A DNA stretch of 64,000 nucleotides from Sabellastarte sp. h YS-2021 (GCA_964017235.1 OZ024933.1:10915962-10979961), one strand, 5' to 3'. Counted from the stretch's first letter, positions 1-11,297 are shown. Notes: generated by a model not told the origin, from the letters alone. A program made the numbers and translations.

Positions 1-804
1 ACCTAAGACCAACAAAAAATAATATCAAAGATAGACCAATATGTAATTCTAATTCTAATTGTAATTGGACTTTTATAGTGCTTAATCTCCCCAATAGGAC
101 GAGGACTCAAGGTGCAATAAAAAAACAGTCAACCAATCTCATTGTCCAGGGACAGAAAAAAGTTCAGCACCACGGAGAACACCATATATGTAGCTACATA
201 AATCAGCCCACTGCACATATAAGTAATTTCATTGATGAACACATGTAAAAGTATGCCTCAAGTATGCTTCAAAACAAAATCCTACATAAGGGACACTGAA
301 CACTTCATAAGCATAATCATGTAACTTGAGGGAATATTTTCTGGGACTGACCATCACAGGGGTCACCATGAAAAACAAAAGTAGGACAACAATTACTGAA
401 GTTACTCAACTTAATACTGCATTACTAACCAGAGCAGTTCACCAAATTATACATGGACAGGTTTAAAACCAAAACTCCACTAAAAGTACTAATTTAGCTT
501 CGGTTTATTGTTGGTATTTTTAAGATATGGACCCATTGATACTACAAATTGTTTGAATTCATTATTTACTGAATTGGAATTCACCATGAATGCCCCAAGC
601 AAAACTAAATTTCTATATTTGCAATTACTATGATTCAGACAGATTTTCACCTGTGACTTTGATTTCAATGATAATGCCAAAAGTTTATCAGTAACACAAA
701 AATAGGAACTATGCAGAGAAAGCCCTAGAAAAACATTACCAAAGAACATAAGTAAAATAGGGGAATAGCCTTGAGTGGATAGGCTATCAAAATATACCCA
801 TAGC
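1..804. other. AT-rich stretch without recognisable gene
   Basis: I see no supported gene, repeat or RNA here. A 107-codon open frame on the minus strand (489-812) has no family resemblance and overlaps the end of the Penelope fragment, so it is probably chance. Confidence 0.5.
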
Positions 805-1149
805 TCACACATGTTGGTTGATGCCTAGTTTTTCAAGCGAGTGCAGTTTAAAGATAAAGGACAACTCATGTCTTCTTCTCAATCCTGTCTCCTTTAATCC
901 AAACTTAGATTTGCACCATTCTAGCACTGAGAACTCCATGTGGAATACTTTGTGGCTTTCTTGTGTGAAGTGCTTGGATACTGGTGTGCATCTGCTAGTT
1001 TTAGGGTTTAGGACAGAATTTCTGTGTTCATAAATTCTTTTCCTGAATTCCCTACTTGTTTCACTTAGATAGTATATTTTGCAATCAGAAAATGTGATTA
1101 GAAATATAATGTTACTTAATTCACAGGTTATCCTTTTGGGGAAGTTCAT
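805..1149 (-). pseudogene. Penelope-like element, GIY-YIG endonuclease fragment
   Basis: This 114-codon frame resembles the C-terminal GIY-YIG endonuclease of Penelope-like retroelements, which cuts the target DNA to prime reverse transcription. The visible core is KIYYLSETSREFRKRIYEHR at about residues 24-43, followed by the family's usual PVSKHF, a HMEFSVLEWC stretch and RRRHELSFIFKLHSL near the end. The usual Y-V-G of the second motif reads Y-L-S here, so the domain may be inactive. The RT that should precede it is not seen upstream (1150-1739), so this is a 3' fragment. A second Penelope piece lies at 1740-2230 on the opposite strand. Assignment is from recalled family features, not an alignment. 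Confidence 0.75.
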
Positions 1150-1739
1150 GCATTTATATTGAGTCTTTGTGTAGCTACATTGTCCTTAATTTTGAGGCTA
1201 GGAATATTTTTTCCTGTACAGGATCTTTCACTTAATATAAACCAGTTTGGATCCTAGAGGGTATTGGTTTCTTTCATCAGTCCTCCTGCTTATGGTTGCC
1301 CCAGCTAAATTGCTTCTTTTTTCTCTCCCTGGAGTTGATGGGAACGTTCTCTACTTTCATGCAAGCTTCCCTGAGGTTAGCAAGTTTCTCTGCAGACAGT
1401 CTGTTGAATGGGATTGGTATCTTACCCAGATGGAGATGTAACTTTGGTATCAATTCTGGCTATTAAATTGTGAAGCAGCACTCATATTGAAAATTAAGGA
1501 TAAATTGCCTGTAATCAAAATAGTGCCAGTGACTTGCCTGATAAAATTTATTTTGATACTATACTACTCTGACCAGAAACCGGTATTCTACTGCTTCAAT
1601 GTTTCGTAACAAAATGTACTTCAGGGGACTCAATACTGATGGGTTATAACCTCTGATGAAACCAAAACAGATAATGGTCGAAATAAAATAATAGTATCCA
1701 TATAAATTTTATCAAAAAAGACTAACAGAGGCTCCTGTA
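1150..1739. other. Spacer between two opposed Penelope fragments
   Basis: No reverse transcriptase motif is visible on either strand. A 64-codon plus-strand frame at 1247-1441 is unrecognised. The stretch may be decayed Penelope sequence, but I cannot show it. Confidence 0.35.
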
Positions 1740-2230
1740 ATGCTAACAAATTACAATCCCAGCATCACACACTTTAAGAACATTTTCCAAAGGAACTGGA
1801 ATATCATCAAAATCATTCCAGACTGCTGGACAATGTTCAGTGAGATACCTATCAGTTTTAGAAGGTTACCCAACCTTAGGCATATCATAATGTATCCTAC
1901 ACGTAGATGCCCCAATGACAGAAGACACATGTTCACTAAGCCCAACCTTAACACCAGATTAGGCAAATGTACTTTCTGTGCTGCTGAATTGAGTCAATAA
2001 AATTTAACTTCACACACAGGTAACACAAACTTACAAAAATATGTCACATGGACACAATCGCAGACACATGCAGTTGGCTGTGCTAGAGTGGTGTACATCA
2101 AAACTGGAAACATGTAATATAGTTATGTGTAGGAGAATTGAGTTAAGCTGTACATTCAGATTACGGTCTCTAGCAACATGTGCATCAACCAATTTGTGTG
2201 ATTCTTTTTGGCTATTATTTGGGTTAGCAT
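1740..2230 (+). pseudogene. Penelope-like element fragment (thumb/linker and endonuclease end)
   Basis: The frame from 1740 encodes NPSITHFKNIF, then an RRLPNLRHIIM stretch and a cysteine pair GKCTFC near 1965, which matches the region between RT and GIY-YIG endonuclease in Penelope-like elements. A second frame from 2041 encodes HMQLAVLEWCTSKLETCNIV followed by IELSCTFRLRSL, the same C-terminal endonuclease segment seen in the fragment at 805-1149. The central GIY-YIG motif itself, expected between the two frames, is missing, so the copy carries an internal deletion and a frameshift. It stands head-to-head with the minus-strand fragment about 0.6 kb away. Confidence 0.7.
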
Positions 2231-2334
2231 ATACTCAATTACCCACTTCTCCTTCTGTTTTAGCATATTTTCTTTGTAAAATACTTAAATTTGCATTGAC
2301 GCCTGTGAAAACTGTGAGATATTGTTATCATTGA

Positions 2335-2768
2335 CCTTAAATACAATTTTGATCTGACCTGATTGCTACCACAAGATAAAACAGTAGAGAACTGATTTTA
2401 CGTTTCTTATTTTGTCTAAGGATATGGATTGTACCTTAAAGGAAATCTACAGCTACAACTCTTTGTAGTGTAAGATGTAATCATACAACACTTTTCCAAA
2501 ATTAACCAGATATTATGCAAAAGTGTAAAAATATAGAAACAATTTCAAAAAAGGTCATGATAGTTTTGCACTTTAGTTTTTAACCTATATGTGCTAAAAA
2601 GTTTCAGGACATAGCAATAGAATTTTAGTTTATTAGCATTAGAATGAATGATTTTAAATTCATTTTGAGCTTTTAAAGTACTAAAAGAGTATCCAGATTT
2701 GATAGTGAAATGTAATTTATATAGTAGTCTTATATTTAGTAATGGTTTAATTCATTCTATATTTTCAG
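2335..2768. other. AT-rich stretch upstream of candidate exon E1
   Basis: No gene is seen. The last 30 bases resemble the sequence upstream of the other three candidate exons and end in a pyrimidine-rich acceptor (TTCATTCTATATTTTCAG). Confidence 0.4.
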
Positions 2769-2846
2769 TTTATGGTGCTATGTGGAGTTTTGCTATTCAG
2801 CATACTATATCTAGTGTTCTTCAAACTAGTAGTTTGACTCAGTCAG
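2769..2846 (+). other. Candidate exon E1 of a duplicated cassette
   Basis: Seventy-eight bases lie between an acceptor ending TATATTTTCAG and a GTAATAAT donor. Read with two leading bases (phase 1), the segment is open and starts YGAMWSFAIQHTISS. It ends with one spare base, so the exon is symmetric 1-1. Its first half resembles candidate exon E2 at 18709 at the base level (ATGG-TG-TATG, later CATACT). The product is not recognised. Splicing is inferred only from the signals and from the recurrence of the arrangement in the window. Confidence 0.3.
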
Positions 2847-3861
2847 GTAATAATTTAAAATTGCAAATGAGTGGATTTCTGGTATGCTAGCTAGACATTC
2901 TACGATGGTTGATACATTTTATTATGCTCTTATTTACATTACTGTAGCCAGATACACAACTAGGAACACTGGCCTCAGAAAAAGCCAAGTGAAGCACAAC
3001 TAAAACTTGAGACTTGAAGTGTAGCACATGAGAGGAAACTTCTTTAGCTAACAACTTTGTACAATAAGTGAACCTTCTGTCATCCAAACTTATAAACCTT
3101 ACAGTTTACCTTCCTAGGCCTGAGTCAGAATGTCCAGTTAGACTTTTTAGACTATTTGTTGTTCTCTGCTGCTTTTTACCTCAGAAAATGCTGAATTTTG
3201 TAAGCACACCATCTACCCATTTTCTGGTGGAAATAAGAGCAACTTTGTTTGTGAAAGATGCCATCAACTATGTGGTCAGAAGTGAAACAACAATAGTTGG
3301 GATGACAAATTCTATCCTAAGTTGCTTGTGTACATTTTGGTTGAGTTGCTAGGGACTTTTGAGCTCTGATTGGGGCAGTATTCTGAATGTGAATGTTCTC
3401 CATAAGATCTCGAGAGAGCCAAAAGCATTTTCCTCTCTCTTGCTGCAAAAGAGTCATGTGGGCGTATTTTGCTGTAGTCCATTTTGTTTTCTGAATTCAT
3501 CTTGAACACCCTAAATCTCATCACGAATTGCAGTGGTGATAAATCTTTAAACTGTGGCATTTCCCATAATCAGCAATCCATTTTAACTGACATTCTTTCA
3601 CAAGGTCCTAAAGGCCCTTGAGGGATGACCCTTCCCTGCCATCAATTCTTATCTCACACACACCCAATTGATTTCTCAATTGAAACACAAACATTGCAAC
3701 ATACTGTCCAGCTAATTGGGAATAGGCCGTTCATGTTAAATATTCTAATCCTATTATACATAGTAAATGCCATTCTGTTGCCTGTGTAATAAAACTCAGC
3801 ATATTATTTTAAATACTTAGCATCCTTAACATTATTAACATTATCCACATATATTATTATA
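2847..3861. other. Stretch without recognisable gene
   Basis: Short frames on both strands (66 to 94 codons) have no recognisable motifs. I do not see the second homologous block that follows candidate exons E2 to E4. Confidence 0.4.
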
Positions 3862-5087
3862 TATAATAATAATAATAGTAGGATTTATATAGCGCAAAAT
3901 TGATAAAAATCCTCTAATGCGCTAGAGTCCAAGAAGGGAGAGTCCAGGGACAGGCATGGGTCGACATCTGAAAAGCGCCCGCCAGGGTATAACTAAGGTG
4001 GTGGGTATGCCAGCCTAAACAAGTAGGTCTTTAGCTGGCTTCTGAAACCATCGATTGTTTGCTGAGATCTGACAGTCTGTGGCAGCTTGTTCCATTCAAC
4101 TGGTGCGGCCACCACAAAACCACGCCTGCCTATGTGCTTCTTAGGGCAGGTTGAGGAGATAGATAGCCTGTTGCCGTGAGTGAGACTGCTAGATCTTATT
4201 AAAGCTGAAAGATACGGAGGCTGTGAGAGACTAATAGCCTTGAAAACCAAAAGATTATACTTAAAAAGGATGCGATGTTGAATTGGGAGCCAGTGGAGTT
4301 TTTTCAAAAAGGGTGTAACATGACTCATTTTGTCAAGTCTGAAGATGATGCGGCAAAGAGCATTCTGGACTCTCTGTAGCTTGGCTATGTTGGACTTGGT
4401 AACCCCATAGAGTAGAGAGTTAAAGTAGTCTAGACGACTACTGACCATAGCATTTGCCAGAAGTATTGCTGTCTCAACTCCAAGGAATTTGCGAATTCGT
4501 CGCAAATCACGGAGATGATAGTAACATGCTCGGCAAACCTTGGCAACATGATTGTCAAAGGAGTTGTCTGAGTCGAAAATAACACCCAGATTTTTTACTT
4601 CCACCGATGGAGTAATATTGTTTTGGAGGAGTGGAACAGGGAAATTTGGTGCAATCGACTCTCTGATGGCTTTTTGACCTATAATGATAAATTTGGTTTT
4701 TTCTGGGTTCAGTTTTAGTTTGACACGGTCCATCCACTCCTGTACAGACTTGAGACACTCGGTCAGCTCTTGCATGCTAGAGTCAAAGTTCCTGGAGTCA
4801 ACTGCTAGGTAGATCTGGGTGTCATCGGCATACAGGTGATGAGTAACATTGAATTTTGAAATAACTTGACTGAGGGGACTAGTGTAGAGGGTGAAAAGGA
4901 GAGGACCCAGCACAGAGCCCTGGGGGACTCCGAAAGGGAGCATTACCGAGTCAGAGAAACTATCACCTATTTTAATTTTTTGTTTACGGTTTGAAAGATA
5001 AGATTTGATCCATGACAAAACAGTACCATCTAGACCAAACCAGTCATGCAAGCAGTCATATAAAAGCGAATGATCAATCGTATCAAA
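3862..5087 (-). mobile_element. L2/CR1-group LINE, 5'-truncated copy (L2-1)
   Basis: The copy runs from inside the reverse transcriptase (break near 5087) to a 3' end in which AGCGCATTAGAGGATTTTTA and a GCGCTATATAAATC segment are followed by an ATT-type microsatellite tail at about 3862-3880. The same 3' end recurs at 34.4, 47.7 and, diverged, 51.0 kb, so the family is multicopy in this window. Truncation at the 5' end is usual for LINEs that insert by target-primed reverse transcription. Confidence 0.9.
3993..5051 (-). CDS. LINE reverse transcriptase C-terminal half (L2/CR1 group)
   Basis: The open frame of 352 codons encodes the palm, thumb and C-terminal part of a non-LTR reverse transcriptase. 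Visible in order are the [18 protein letters not shown] motif (about residues 38-55), the catalytic YADDTQIYL (about 73-81), a thumb with KLNPEKTKFIIIG, the family's HWLPIQHRILFKYNLLVFKA segment, and a terminal WNKLPQTVRSQQ followed by FRSQLKTYLFRLAY. The reading frame is intact to its stop, but the fingers and the endonuclease are missing because the copy is 5'-truncated. It cannot mobilise itself. It is closely related to the copy at 34504-35775. Confidence 0.9.
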   Translation of the reverse strand: MHDWFGLDGTVLSWIKSYLSNRKQKIKIGDSFSDSVMLPFGVPQGSVLGPLLFTLYTSPLSQVISKFNVTHHLYADDTQIYLAVDSRNFDSSMQELTECLKSVQEWMDRVKLKLNPEKTKFIIIGQKAIRESIAPNFPVPLLQNNITPSVEVKNLGVIFDSDNSFDNHVAKVCRACYYHLRDLRRIRKFLGVETAILLANAMVSSRLDYFNSLLYGVTKSNIAKLQRVQNALCRIIFRLDKMSHVTPFLKKLHWLPIQHRILFKYNLLVFKAISLSQPPYLSALIRSSSLTHGNRLSISSTCPKKHIGRRGFVVAAPVEWNKLPQTVRSQQTIDGFRSQLKTYLFRLAYPPP

Positions 5088-5089
5088 TT

Positions 5090-6120
5090 AAGTGTTACCT
5101 GTCACTGGGTGACAAAGTCTGTATTGACCTTCATTTGTTATCATTCAGTCCAGTCACAACTTTCCCCTCTTTTTTCTTCCTATAAATAAAACATTGAAGT
5201 CACTTCATCTTCTTACCCTGTAACAAGTTTTTTATGAACTGAAAGTCAATATTGGACCTAGTTAACGGGACTGAGACATTTTAATCAGTAAAATTGGCAC
5301 TAAGGTTGTCAATCCCTCAGTTCAATGAGAATTATGGTACTAGTCTGAATGCTTTCATTTACTGGGTATTCCCTGGTCATGGTAACCAGGTGTTTGGTTT
5401 AAAGTAATTTGGGCAGACTGGTTACTTGAGTAAATTTTTGGGGTTTACAATTGAAAGGTCATGGGGTGACCATGCGGTTGCCTGGGCACTTTTGTGACAA
5501 GGTCTGCTATTGGTGCTTGTCTGGGGCGTCATGTGTCATGTGCAATACAGTCCTCAGTCCTTCTTGGATTGTCAACCCAGCAAGAGCCAAAAAGTAAATT
5601 TTAGAATTGTGAACTGTGAATTTATGTCATTTTTAAAGGGACTCAGTTTTACTTGGTGTTGGCAGTCCGGGCGGTATCATGGGCAAACAAGATATATTTT
5701 TGTGTGATTTTTAGATTTTATGAACACTTTTTACTGACAGTTTTTAAATGGAATTTTTAATCAACAAGGACAGCCTGATGTGAATGCTGTGAAAAGCTCA
5801 ACATGTGAACTGTTGGCCAGTGTCAATATATAGAACTCTGTGCATGTGTATCAAGTGTAACCAGAGTAAACTTTATGTACTTAGTACTTGGTTAGAGTAC
5901 CTTGGTGACAACTGGAGAGTGCTTTAACAACATTATGCTTCATTTTTACCCGATAGGGATGGTGTAGCATATTTATATTTATCATATACTGGCTATATTT
6001 TTGGAATAAATCAGTTACAACATTAAATCGAGCTTATGGTTGTTATTTATATTAACTTCAGTCGTGTATTTCACTATAAAAGAACATTGAATAGTAAACA
6101 CATGTTCAAGGAACTTCACC
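5090..6120. other. Leader of DIRS-order element A (boundary unresolved)
   Basis: No coding frame is supported. This is where the 5' untranslated region and terminal repeat of the plus-strand DIRS-order element starting at 6121 should lie. I could not find convincing inverted or split direct repeats by eye, so its left border is not placed. Confidence 0.35.
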
Positions 6121-7152
6121 ATGCCGAATAAAAAGTTCTGTAAGAAGTGTGGGGACAAGCATCTACCTCCCACAGGAAGGAACTGTGTTCAGACCCTGTC
6201 ACCAGTACGTCAACCATCCAGTTCACCTTCCAGTGCTGTTACCACAGGGGCGTCACAACTTTCATCTACAGAGGCGTCAATTGGTGAGCAAGCTACAGTT
6301 TTACAGCAGGAAATCTTAAGACAGCTTCAACGTGTCAACAACACGCTGGATTCAGTGGAGCAGGACCTAGTCACAGTCAAGGGAACTGCAAATAAACAGA
6401 CTCACAAGATAAGTAGTTTTGATAAGTCAAAAGTATCTGTCAGTGAAGTGTCAATGTCTGAATCTGATTCGTCTTCTGACGAATCATTAGTACCAAGTTT
6501 AAATGTTCTGAAATCTCAAAAATCTATACAGAGAAAGGTTGATCAAAGGTTAAAGCAGTTGCAAGATGACAGTGCTGTTAAATCAGGTAGTAGTGAAAAG
6601 TTCAAATCTAAAAGAGGTGGCAATGTCGATTGTATGGTAAAAAACAAAATTGCTTACCCACAAAATACAGTATTAGGGGGTCATAGTCGTCAAAGGGTCA
6701 CATATGACCAACTTAGTTTGACCCAGTGGGTCCAAGGTTTTGCAAAAAATATCATTGAGGAAAATTGTCAGGAAATTAGGGAACATATGCTCTTTTATTT
6801 GGTTGATCTTATGAGTGATTTCAGTTGACAGAATGCTAAAGCTGCTCACGCAGTTCTACTTTGTGATATGGAAAGGGGGGCTGTTTCATGGAAAGAAACA
6901 TCAAAAATTGACAGAATCGGGCCTGCGCATGTGCAAAAACATCTTCAAAATTCTAAACCTTAGGCCAAAAATTCTGACACCACTACAGGCAAAAAACCAT
7001 GGTTTTGCAAACCATTCCAGACTGGTTCGTGTACCTTCAACAGGGATCATGAGAGCAATGGCAAATGGCAAAAACATATATGTGCAACTTGTTTAGAAAA
7101 AGGCAAGATTCTCCCACATCATGAAAAAGATTGTAATTGGGTAAAAAAATGA
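6121..7152 (+). pseudogene. Gag-like protein of DIRS-order element A
   Basis: The frame begins with a cysteine cluster (FCKKCGDKHLPPTGRNC) and a Ser-rich region, then carries a coiled-coil-like segment (about residues 55-95) and a conserved block YDQLSLTQWVQGF. It is broken by an in-frame TGA at 6826-6828, where element B encodes Trp, and an in-frame TAG at 6961-6963. Beyond these the frame stays open to a TGA at 7150-7152 and ends in a C-x7-C-x5-H zinc finger followed by HICATC and HHEKDC. The same finger closes the gag-like protein of element B (13822-15129). In DIRS-order elements this ORF is thought to package the RNA. Confidence 0.75.
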
Positions 7153-7296
7153 AAAACGAGTAATTGGCTGTCCTGAGGTCAAATTCCCTCAGGGCAGCAC
7201 TTGCACCTCTCATGAACCCTTTTTTAGGGTGAAAAGACAGCAGTTCAAGTCTGTCATATCTGACGGTATTATTATTATTAATATCCACCCAGATAT

Positions 7297-9005
7297 ATGT
7301 ATTCAACAAGGTGTAACCCCAGTGTTGTTGAAATGTTGTTAAAAAAGGTGAAAAATAATGCACATCTCATCTCTCAAAGTAAAGTGTTTTATAAACAGGC
7401 AGCCCCTGTCAAGAAAAATGAGTGCACAAAGATAACAGCTAAGGTACACGTCAATAGAGGCATCAACAGCAGGTCATATGCTCAGGTAGTTCGGGAATGT
7501 GCCCCCAAAAGTGTCATTCAGAGTGGCAACATGATTGGTCAAGGTATAGGCATCAATTATAACAGTTTAGGCACACACTTGGGTAAACAGGGGTGTCAAG
7601 ATAGCGTCAAACACTCTGACCTCAGTGTTGCTCCATGTGAAGGCATCAGGCAGCAAAGCAAGCATTCTCAGCTAACTAGTCCTGCTTGTAGAGAGACTTT
7701 TAGGGATGGGGGTATTGTTGTCACCTGTGATGAGGCGTCGTACACTGTTCCTTGTATAGGTGATAGCTTGACACACATTGAGGCGTTCAGAAGTGACAGG
7801 AGTCCAAGGTCACCTGCTAATTGTGAAAACAGCTTAGGTCAAACTCAAACAACTGCCAACATGTGTGACCTTGCTGAACCACTGACCTCTGGGGCCAGAG
7901 GTCAGGATACTGCTGCACCTGTTCATAATGAGGTTGTTCAACCAAAACAGTATGATGAGGCTTTAGATGGGGTTCTCATTTAGGTACTCCTGACTATTGT
8001 AAAGTCTTTGATGTGAATGGCTTGGATGAAAAGTATATCAACTCCATTCTCATTAGAACTCCAAAGAAAATTCTAGGGCAAAACTCAAATCATGATTTAG
8101 TCAAAGCTTGGAATGCTCAAACTGATTTTCAGTTTGGATTTATTCCTTTGTCTGATGTTCAAGAATCAGAATGTAAAGACATTAATGTTTTGCAGAATTA
8201 TTGTCCCATTAAAGCCCATAAACTGGTAGCAAGTCACAAAAAACCTAATTATTTAGGTGCCAGAATCAAAGTGGATTCCAAGCTCAACTTACAGGAGTGG
8301 TATGACCAATTGTATGATTATTGGGGCCAACAATTACTGGAGTTTTTGACCTTTGGCTTTCCTCTTGACTTTAATAGAAATTCCCCACTGTATTAGGAAG
8401 GTGATAATCACATATCTGCTCTTGAGTATCCGCAAGACATTGATGCTTATCTAAAAGAAGAAATTTATTTTAATGCTATTGTAGGTCCCTTTAATAAACA
8501 TCCATGTGATAATGGCCACATCTCTCCTTTTATGACCAGAGATAAGCCTGGATCTGAGAACAGGAGGGTCATCATTGATCTTAGTTGGCCAATAGGATCC
8601 ACCGTCAACTCTGCAATAGATAAGGATTCTTATAAGGGTACTGAATTTGCTCTAGTCTTACCTACTGTTGATCATATCACTGACCAGCTCAAATTGCTGG
8701 GTAAGGGAGCTCACCTCTATAAGATTGATATCAGTAGGGCCTTTAGACATATTAAGGTGGATCCATTGGATTATCACCTCCTTGGCCTCCACTGGTGTCA
8801 TGTTTATGTCGACACTTGGGTTCCTTTTGGGAGTCGCCATGGTTCCCAGATCTTTCAGCCCATCAGTGATGTCATGCGTCATATCATGCATCGCCATGGT
8901 CACAAAGTTATAAATTATGTGGATGATTACGTTGGTTTTGGCATGCCGTCTGACGCAAGAAGGTCTTTTGACCTTTTATATGACCTTTTGCAAAAGCTGG
9001 GTTTG
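7297..9005 (+). pseudogene. Reverse transcriptase polyprotein of DIRS-order element A, truncated
   Basis: An N-terminal part (7297-7983) has RSYAQVVRECAPK, which parallels RTYAQVESHNKS in element B. A frame change near 7984-8013 leads into the frame 8013-9023, which has an in-frame TAG at 8394-8396. RT motifs follow: ENRRVIIDLSWPIGSTVN, YKIDISRAFRHIKVDP, a GSRHGSQIFQ segment and the catalytic YVDDYVGFG (about 8917-8943). The reading ends at LLQKLGL, exactly where element B continues with the rest of its RT, because the X1 repeat begins. The RT is therefore dead and lacks its C-terminal part, RNase H and recombinase. Confidence 0.85.
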
Positions 9006-9575
9006 AAATCATCATTCATCTGACAAACTCACAGATGAACTCTAAATGTAAAGTTTTCCAATATTATCATAAAATCCAGTTTAAGGCAACCTTAAACTCC
9101 ATCAAGTTTTTCAAAATTTCATTTTACATCAACTTAGGGTGACCTTACCTTCCTGTAGGCCTGCAGCTAAGGCCACCCTAACTATTTAACAATTTGGCAA
9201 TTAAGAATTATATTTCATAAGGTGGCCTTAAGCCTTACATTCTCATCATCTGTAATCATGAATATGTAAATTTTGTCCATATCCATTAACATTTAATGTC
9301 AAAGCTAAGTTAATGGATTATATCATATTTCATAAGGTGGCCTTAAGCCTTATATTCTCATCATCTGTAATCATGAATATGTAAATTTTGTGCATATCCA
9401 TTGACATTTAATGTCAAAGCTAAGTTAATGGATTATATCATATTTCATAAGGTGGCCTTAAGCCTTATATTCTCATCATCTGTAATCATGAATATGTAAA
9501 TTTTGTGCATATCCATTGACATTTAATGTTAAAGCTAAGTTAATGGATTATATTTCTTCATGTAAATTAGATGTA
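9006..9575. repeat. Repeat X, copy 1 (hairpin-rich, with minisatellite)
   Basis: This segment matches 17071-17525 almost throughout, from AAATCATCATTCATCTGAC to AAATTAGATGTA. It interrupts the RT of element A. It contains several short inverted repeats: TCATCTG/CAGATGA, a perfect GTTTAAGG-CAA-CCTTAAAC hairpin, and TTAGGGTGACCTTA against TAAGGCCACCCTAA, one mismatch apart. Its right half is a 115-bp tandem array. No coding capacity is seen and the class is unknown. Confidence 0.85.
9213..9557. repeat. 115-bp minisatellite, three copies
   Basis: The units start with CATAAGGTGGCCTTAAGCC; the GGTGGCC of each lies at 9221, 9336 and 9451, so the period is exactly 115 bp. Every unit carries an imperfect inverted repeat TCCATTAAC/GTTAATGGA. 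The homologous array in X copy 2 has two units. Confidence 0.9.
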
Positions 9576-10067
9576 CATTTCCCAGGGGAAGCAATCAATT
9601 ATTATAAAGTAAGAATCAATAATGGGTTTATAAATATTTATTAATATTTAAATATCATGACTATTCAACATATCTAAAATATTTGTACGTAAAATAACCC
9701 AAATAATGTAAAGACATGGTTGACCATAATGCACTAGTATAAGGTTTGTGAACAAGGGGTCCGCTGGGAACAAGAGGAAGCCTTGTGACAAAGCCCATGG
9801 CAAAGAGGGAAGCAATTTGGAAATTTCTAAAGGGGTCCAAGACCCAGAAGCCAAAGGTGAAATTCAAGGTCAAATACAAGCCATGGGAGTAAGATATAAA
9901 AATGTATCTACACCCAAAACTACACAATTTAAATTTTAAGAAGTAATTTAGGATGAAATTTGAAATTAAAACAGGCAAGTGTTTACCACATGGCGCCTGG
10001 GATAAGCTGTAAGAGAAATTAAAAGATTATGTATGAAGAAAAAAGCCCCAAACAGCCAAAAAACGAT

Positions 10068-11297
10068 TTAGGTGTGTAGGTGCTGTTTGAAGGTGGAAGC
10101 AACTGGTGACAGATGCTGAGGTAGGGTAGATACATAACGCCAGGCACAGCCGGAGATCCAGGTACCATGGGACATGATATTCTGAATGGGTACCCCATGT
10201 TGAAACGCCCAGGTAGTACCGGATCTGCGAAATAGATGGATTTTTTTTTGTTTATTTGGGGTTTTACGTCGCTTTCAACACTGTACAGGTCATATCACGA
10301 CGGGTAGTTGGAAGGGCAGAGGAAACCAGTACACAGAGTTTGCTAGGGTTGTGTACTGTAAACTGCCGACCAACGGCAAGCAACTACCAGCTTTCCCACT
10401 TACGGCCATGACGGGGATCGAACCCCGGCCGCAGAGGTGGGAGGCGAGAGTGTTACCACTCTACCACCGTGGCCCCTGCGAAATAGATGGAATGTAAGGG
10501 GTGTAGGTAATTGGAGTATTGTGGAAATTTTCTTCCAATGATTTCTAGCAGCAGAATTAGTGAGTGGAACAAAGGCGCCACTTTTTGGAACTTGGAATAA
10601 GGGATCATTGGGAGAACCTGGCACCCAGCGAAGCATTGCTTGCAAAGCTCGATAAGGGCACAAGGGGGAATTTCCAAGGGAGGGGACAGAAATAGTAGCT
10701 GTATCCCTTCTATTTTGAATGGTTTTTGACCATTTTATAATGATAACTATAGAATCTTGGGAAAAAATTAGATCACCCCTACAAAGCTGCCTAGTAGGAT
10801 CAAATGTTTTACTGGTATGGGGTAAGATATTGGAAAGGCGTAGGAAGGAAAAGAATGAGAGGAGATACAAAGCTCGATAGATAATGGGAATTTGCAAAGT
10901 ATTAGCAGCAGAAAGTATAGCAAGCAAGAGGTCAGTATCAATAATGAGAGAGATTATAGGTTCAAATCTACGAGTGTATTTTAAAAACCTGTAAAACAAT
11001 TGCAACCTTTGATCCTTGAAGGGAGAGGTATTCAAACCATAGATGATGAAGTGAGATCTAATACCTGCCATATAGTTAACTACATTGGACACTGAAAAAT
11101 CCTGCTCAACCAGAGATTCCATGAAAGCTAATAAAGTAACAACTGTCACCTGATAAATGGACAGCCCAGCTGCCACCAGGAAGCCAAGGAAGTCGCGAAA
11201 CATTCGCGCATAAGCCCTCTGTTTTGCTGGCCTGAAAGCATCAAGAAATCTGGCAGAAGCCCTGGTGGACAGCTGGGCTGTAGAGGAAGTGGAATCT
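10068..11297 (-). pseudogene. Tyrosine recombinase of DIRS-order element B, split by a SINE
   Basis: The product is the integrase-like enzyme that DIRS-order elements use instead of a DDE integrase. The frame is open from about 11297 (upstream of MFRDFLGFLVAAG at 11203) through the box I arginine in FFSFLRLSNILPH to HLFRRG, the H-x-x-R motif. There a 235-bp SINE interrupts it. After the SINE and its 16-bp target duplication the frame resumes with TTWAFQHGVPI and ends in HGTWISGCAWRYV, where the Tyr codon at 10134-10136 is the expected nucleophile, then stops at 10068-10070. Apart from the SINE, the catalytic residues I can identify are all in place. An upstream TTTTTCAG near 11298 might be a splice acceptor. 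Confidence 0.85.
10241..10475 (-). mobile_element. tRNA-derived SINE in the recombinase gene (copy S1)
   Basis: Read on the minus strand it starts GGGGCCACGGTGGTAGAGTG with an A-box-like segment and a B box GGTTCGATCCCCG, then a body ending AGCGACGTAAAACCCC and an A-rich tail (AAACAAAAAAAAA). It is flanked by a perfect 16-bp duplication, CTGCGAAATAGATGGA, at 10225-10240 and 10476-10491. A close copy is at 62550. SINEs of this build, with a shared end of GACGTAAAAC type, are known from molluscs and other marine invertebrates. Confidence 0.95.

Larger units (their letters stand above)
6121..9005 (+). mobile_element. DIRS-order (tyrosine-recombinase) retrotransposon A, truncated
   Basis: Gag-like and RT frames follow each other as in the minus-strand element B, with similar zinc-finger, Y-A-Q-V and RT motifs. 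The RT stops within the palm domain at 9005, where the repeat X1 begins. RNase H and tyrosine recombinase are absent. The coordinates give the coding part only. Confidence 0.8.

Noticed and set aside
9661-9978. Overlapping frames on both strands beyond the recombinase stop
   Set aside because: No motifs are seen; this is probably the 3' untranslated end of DIRS-order element B.
10400-10475. tRNA-like sequence with A and B boxes (also at 62550)
   Set aside because: It is the head of a SINE with a tail and target duplications, not a free tRNA gene.
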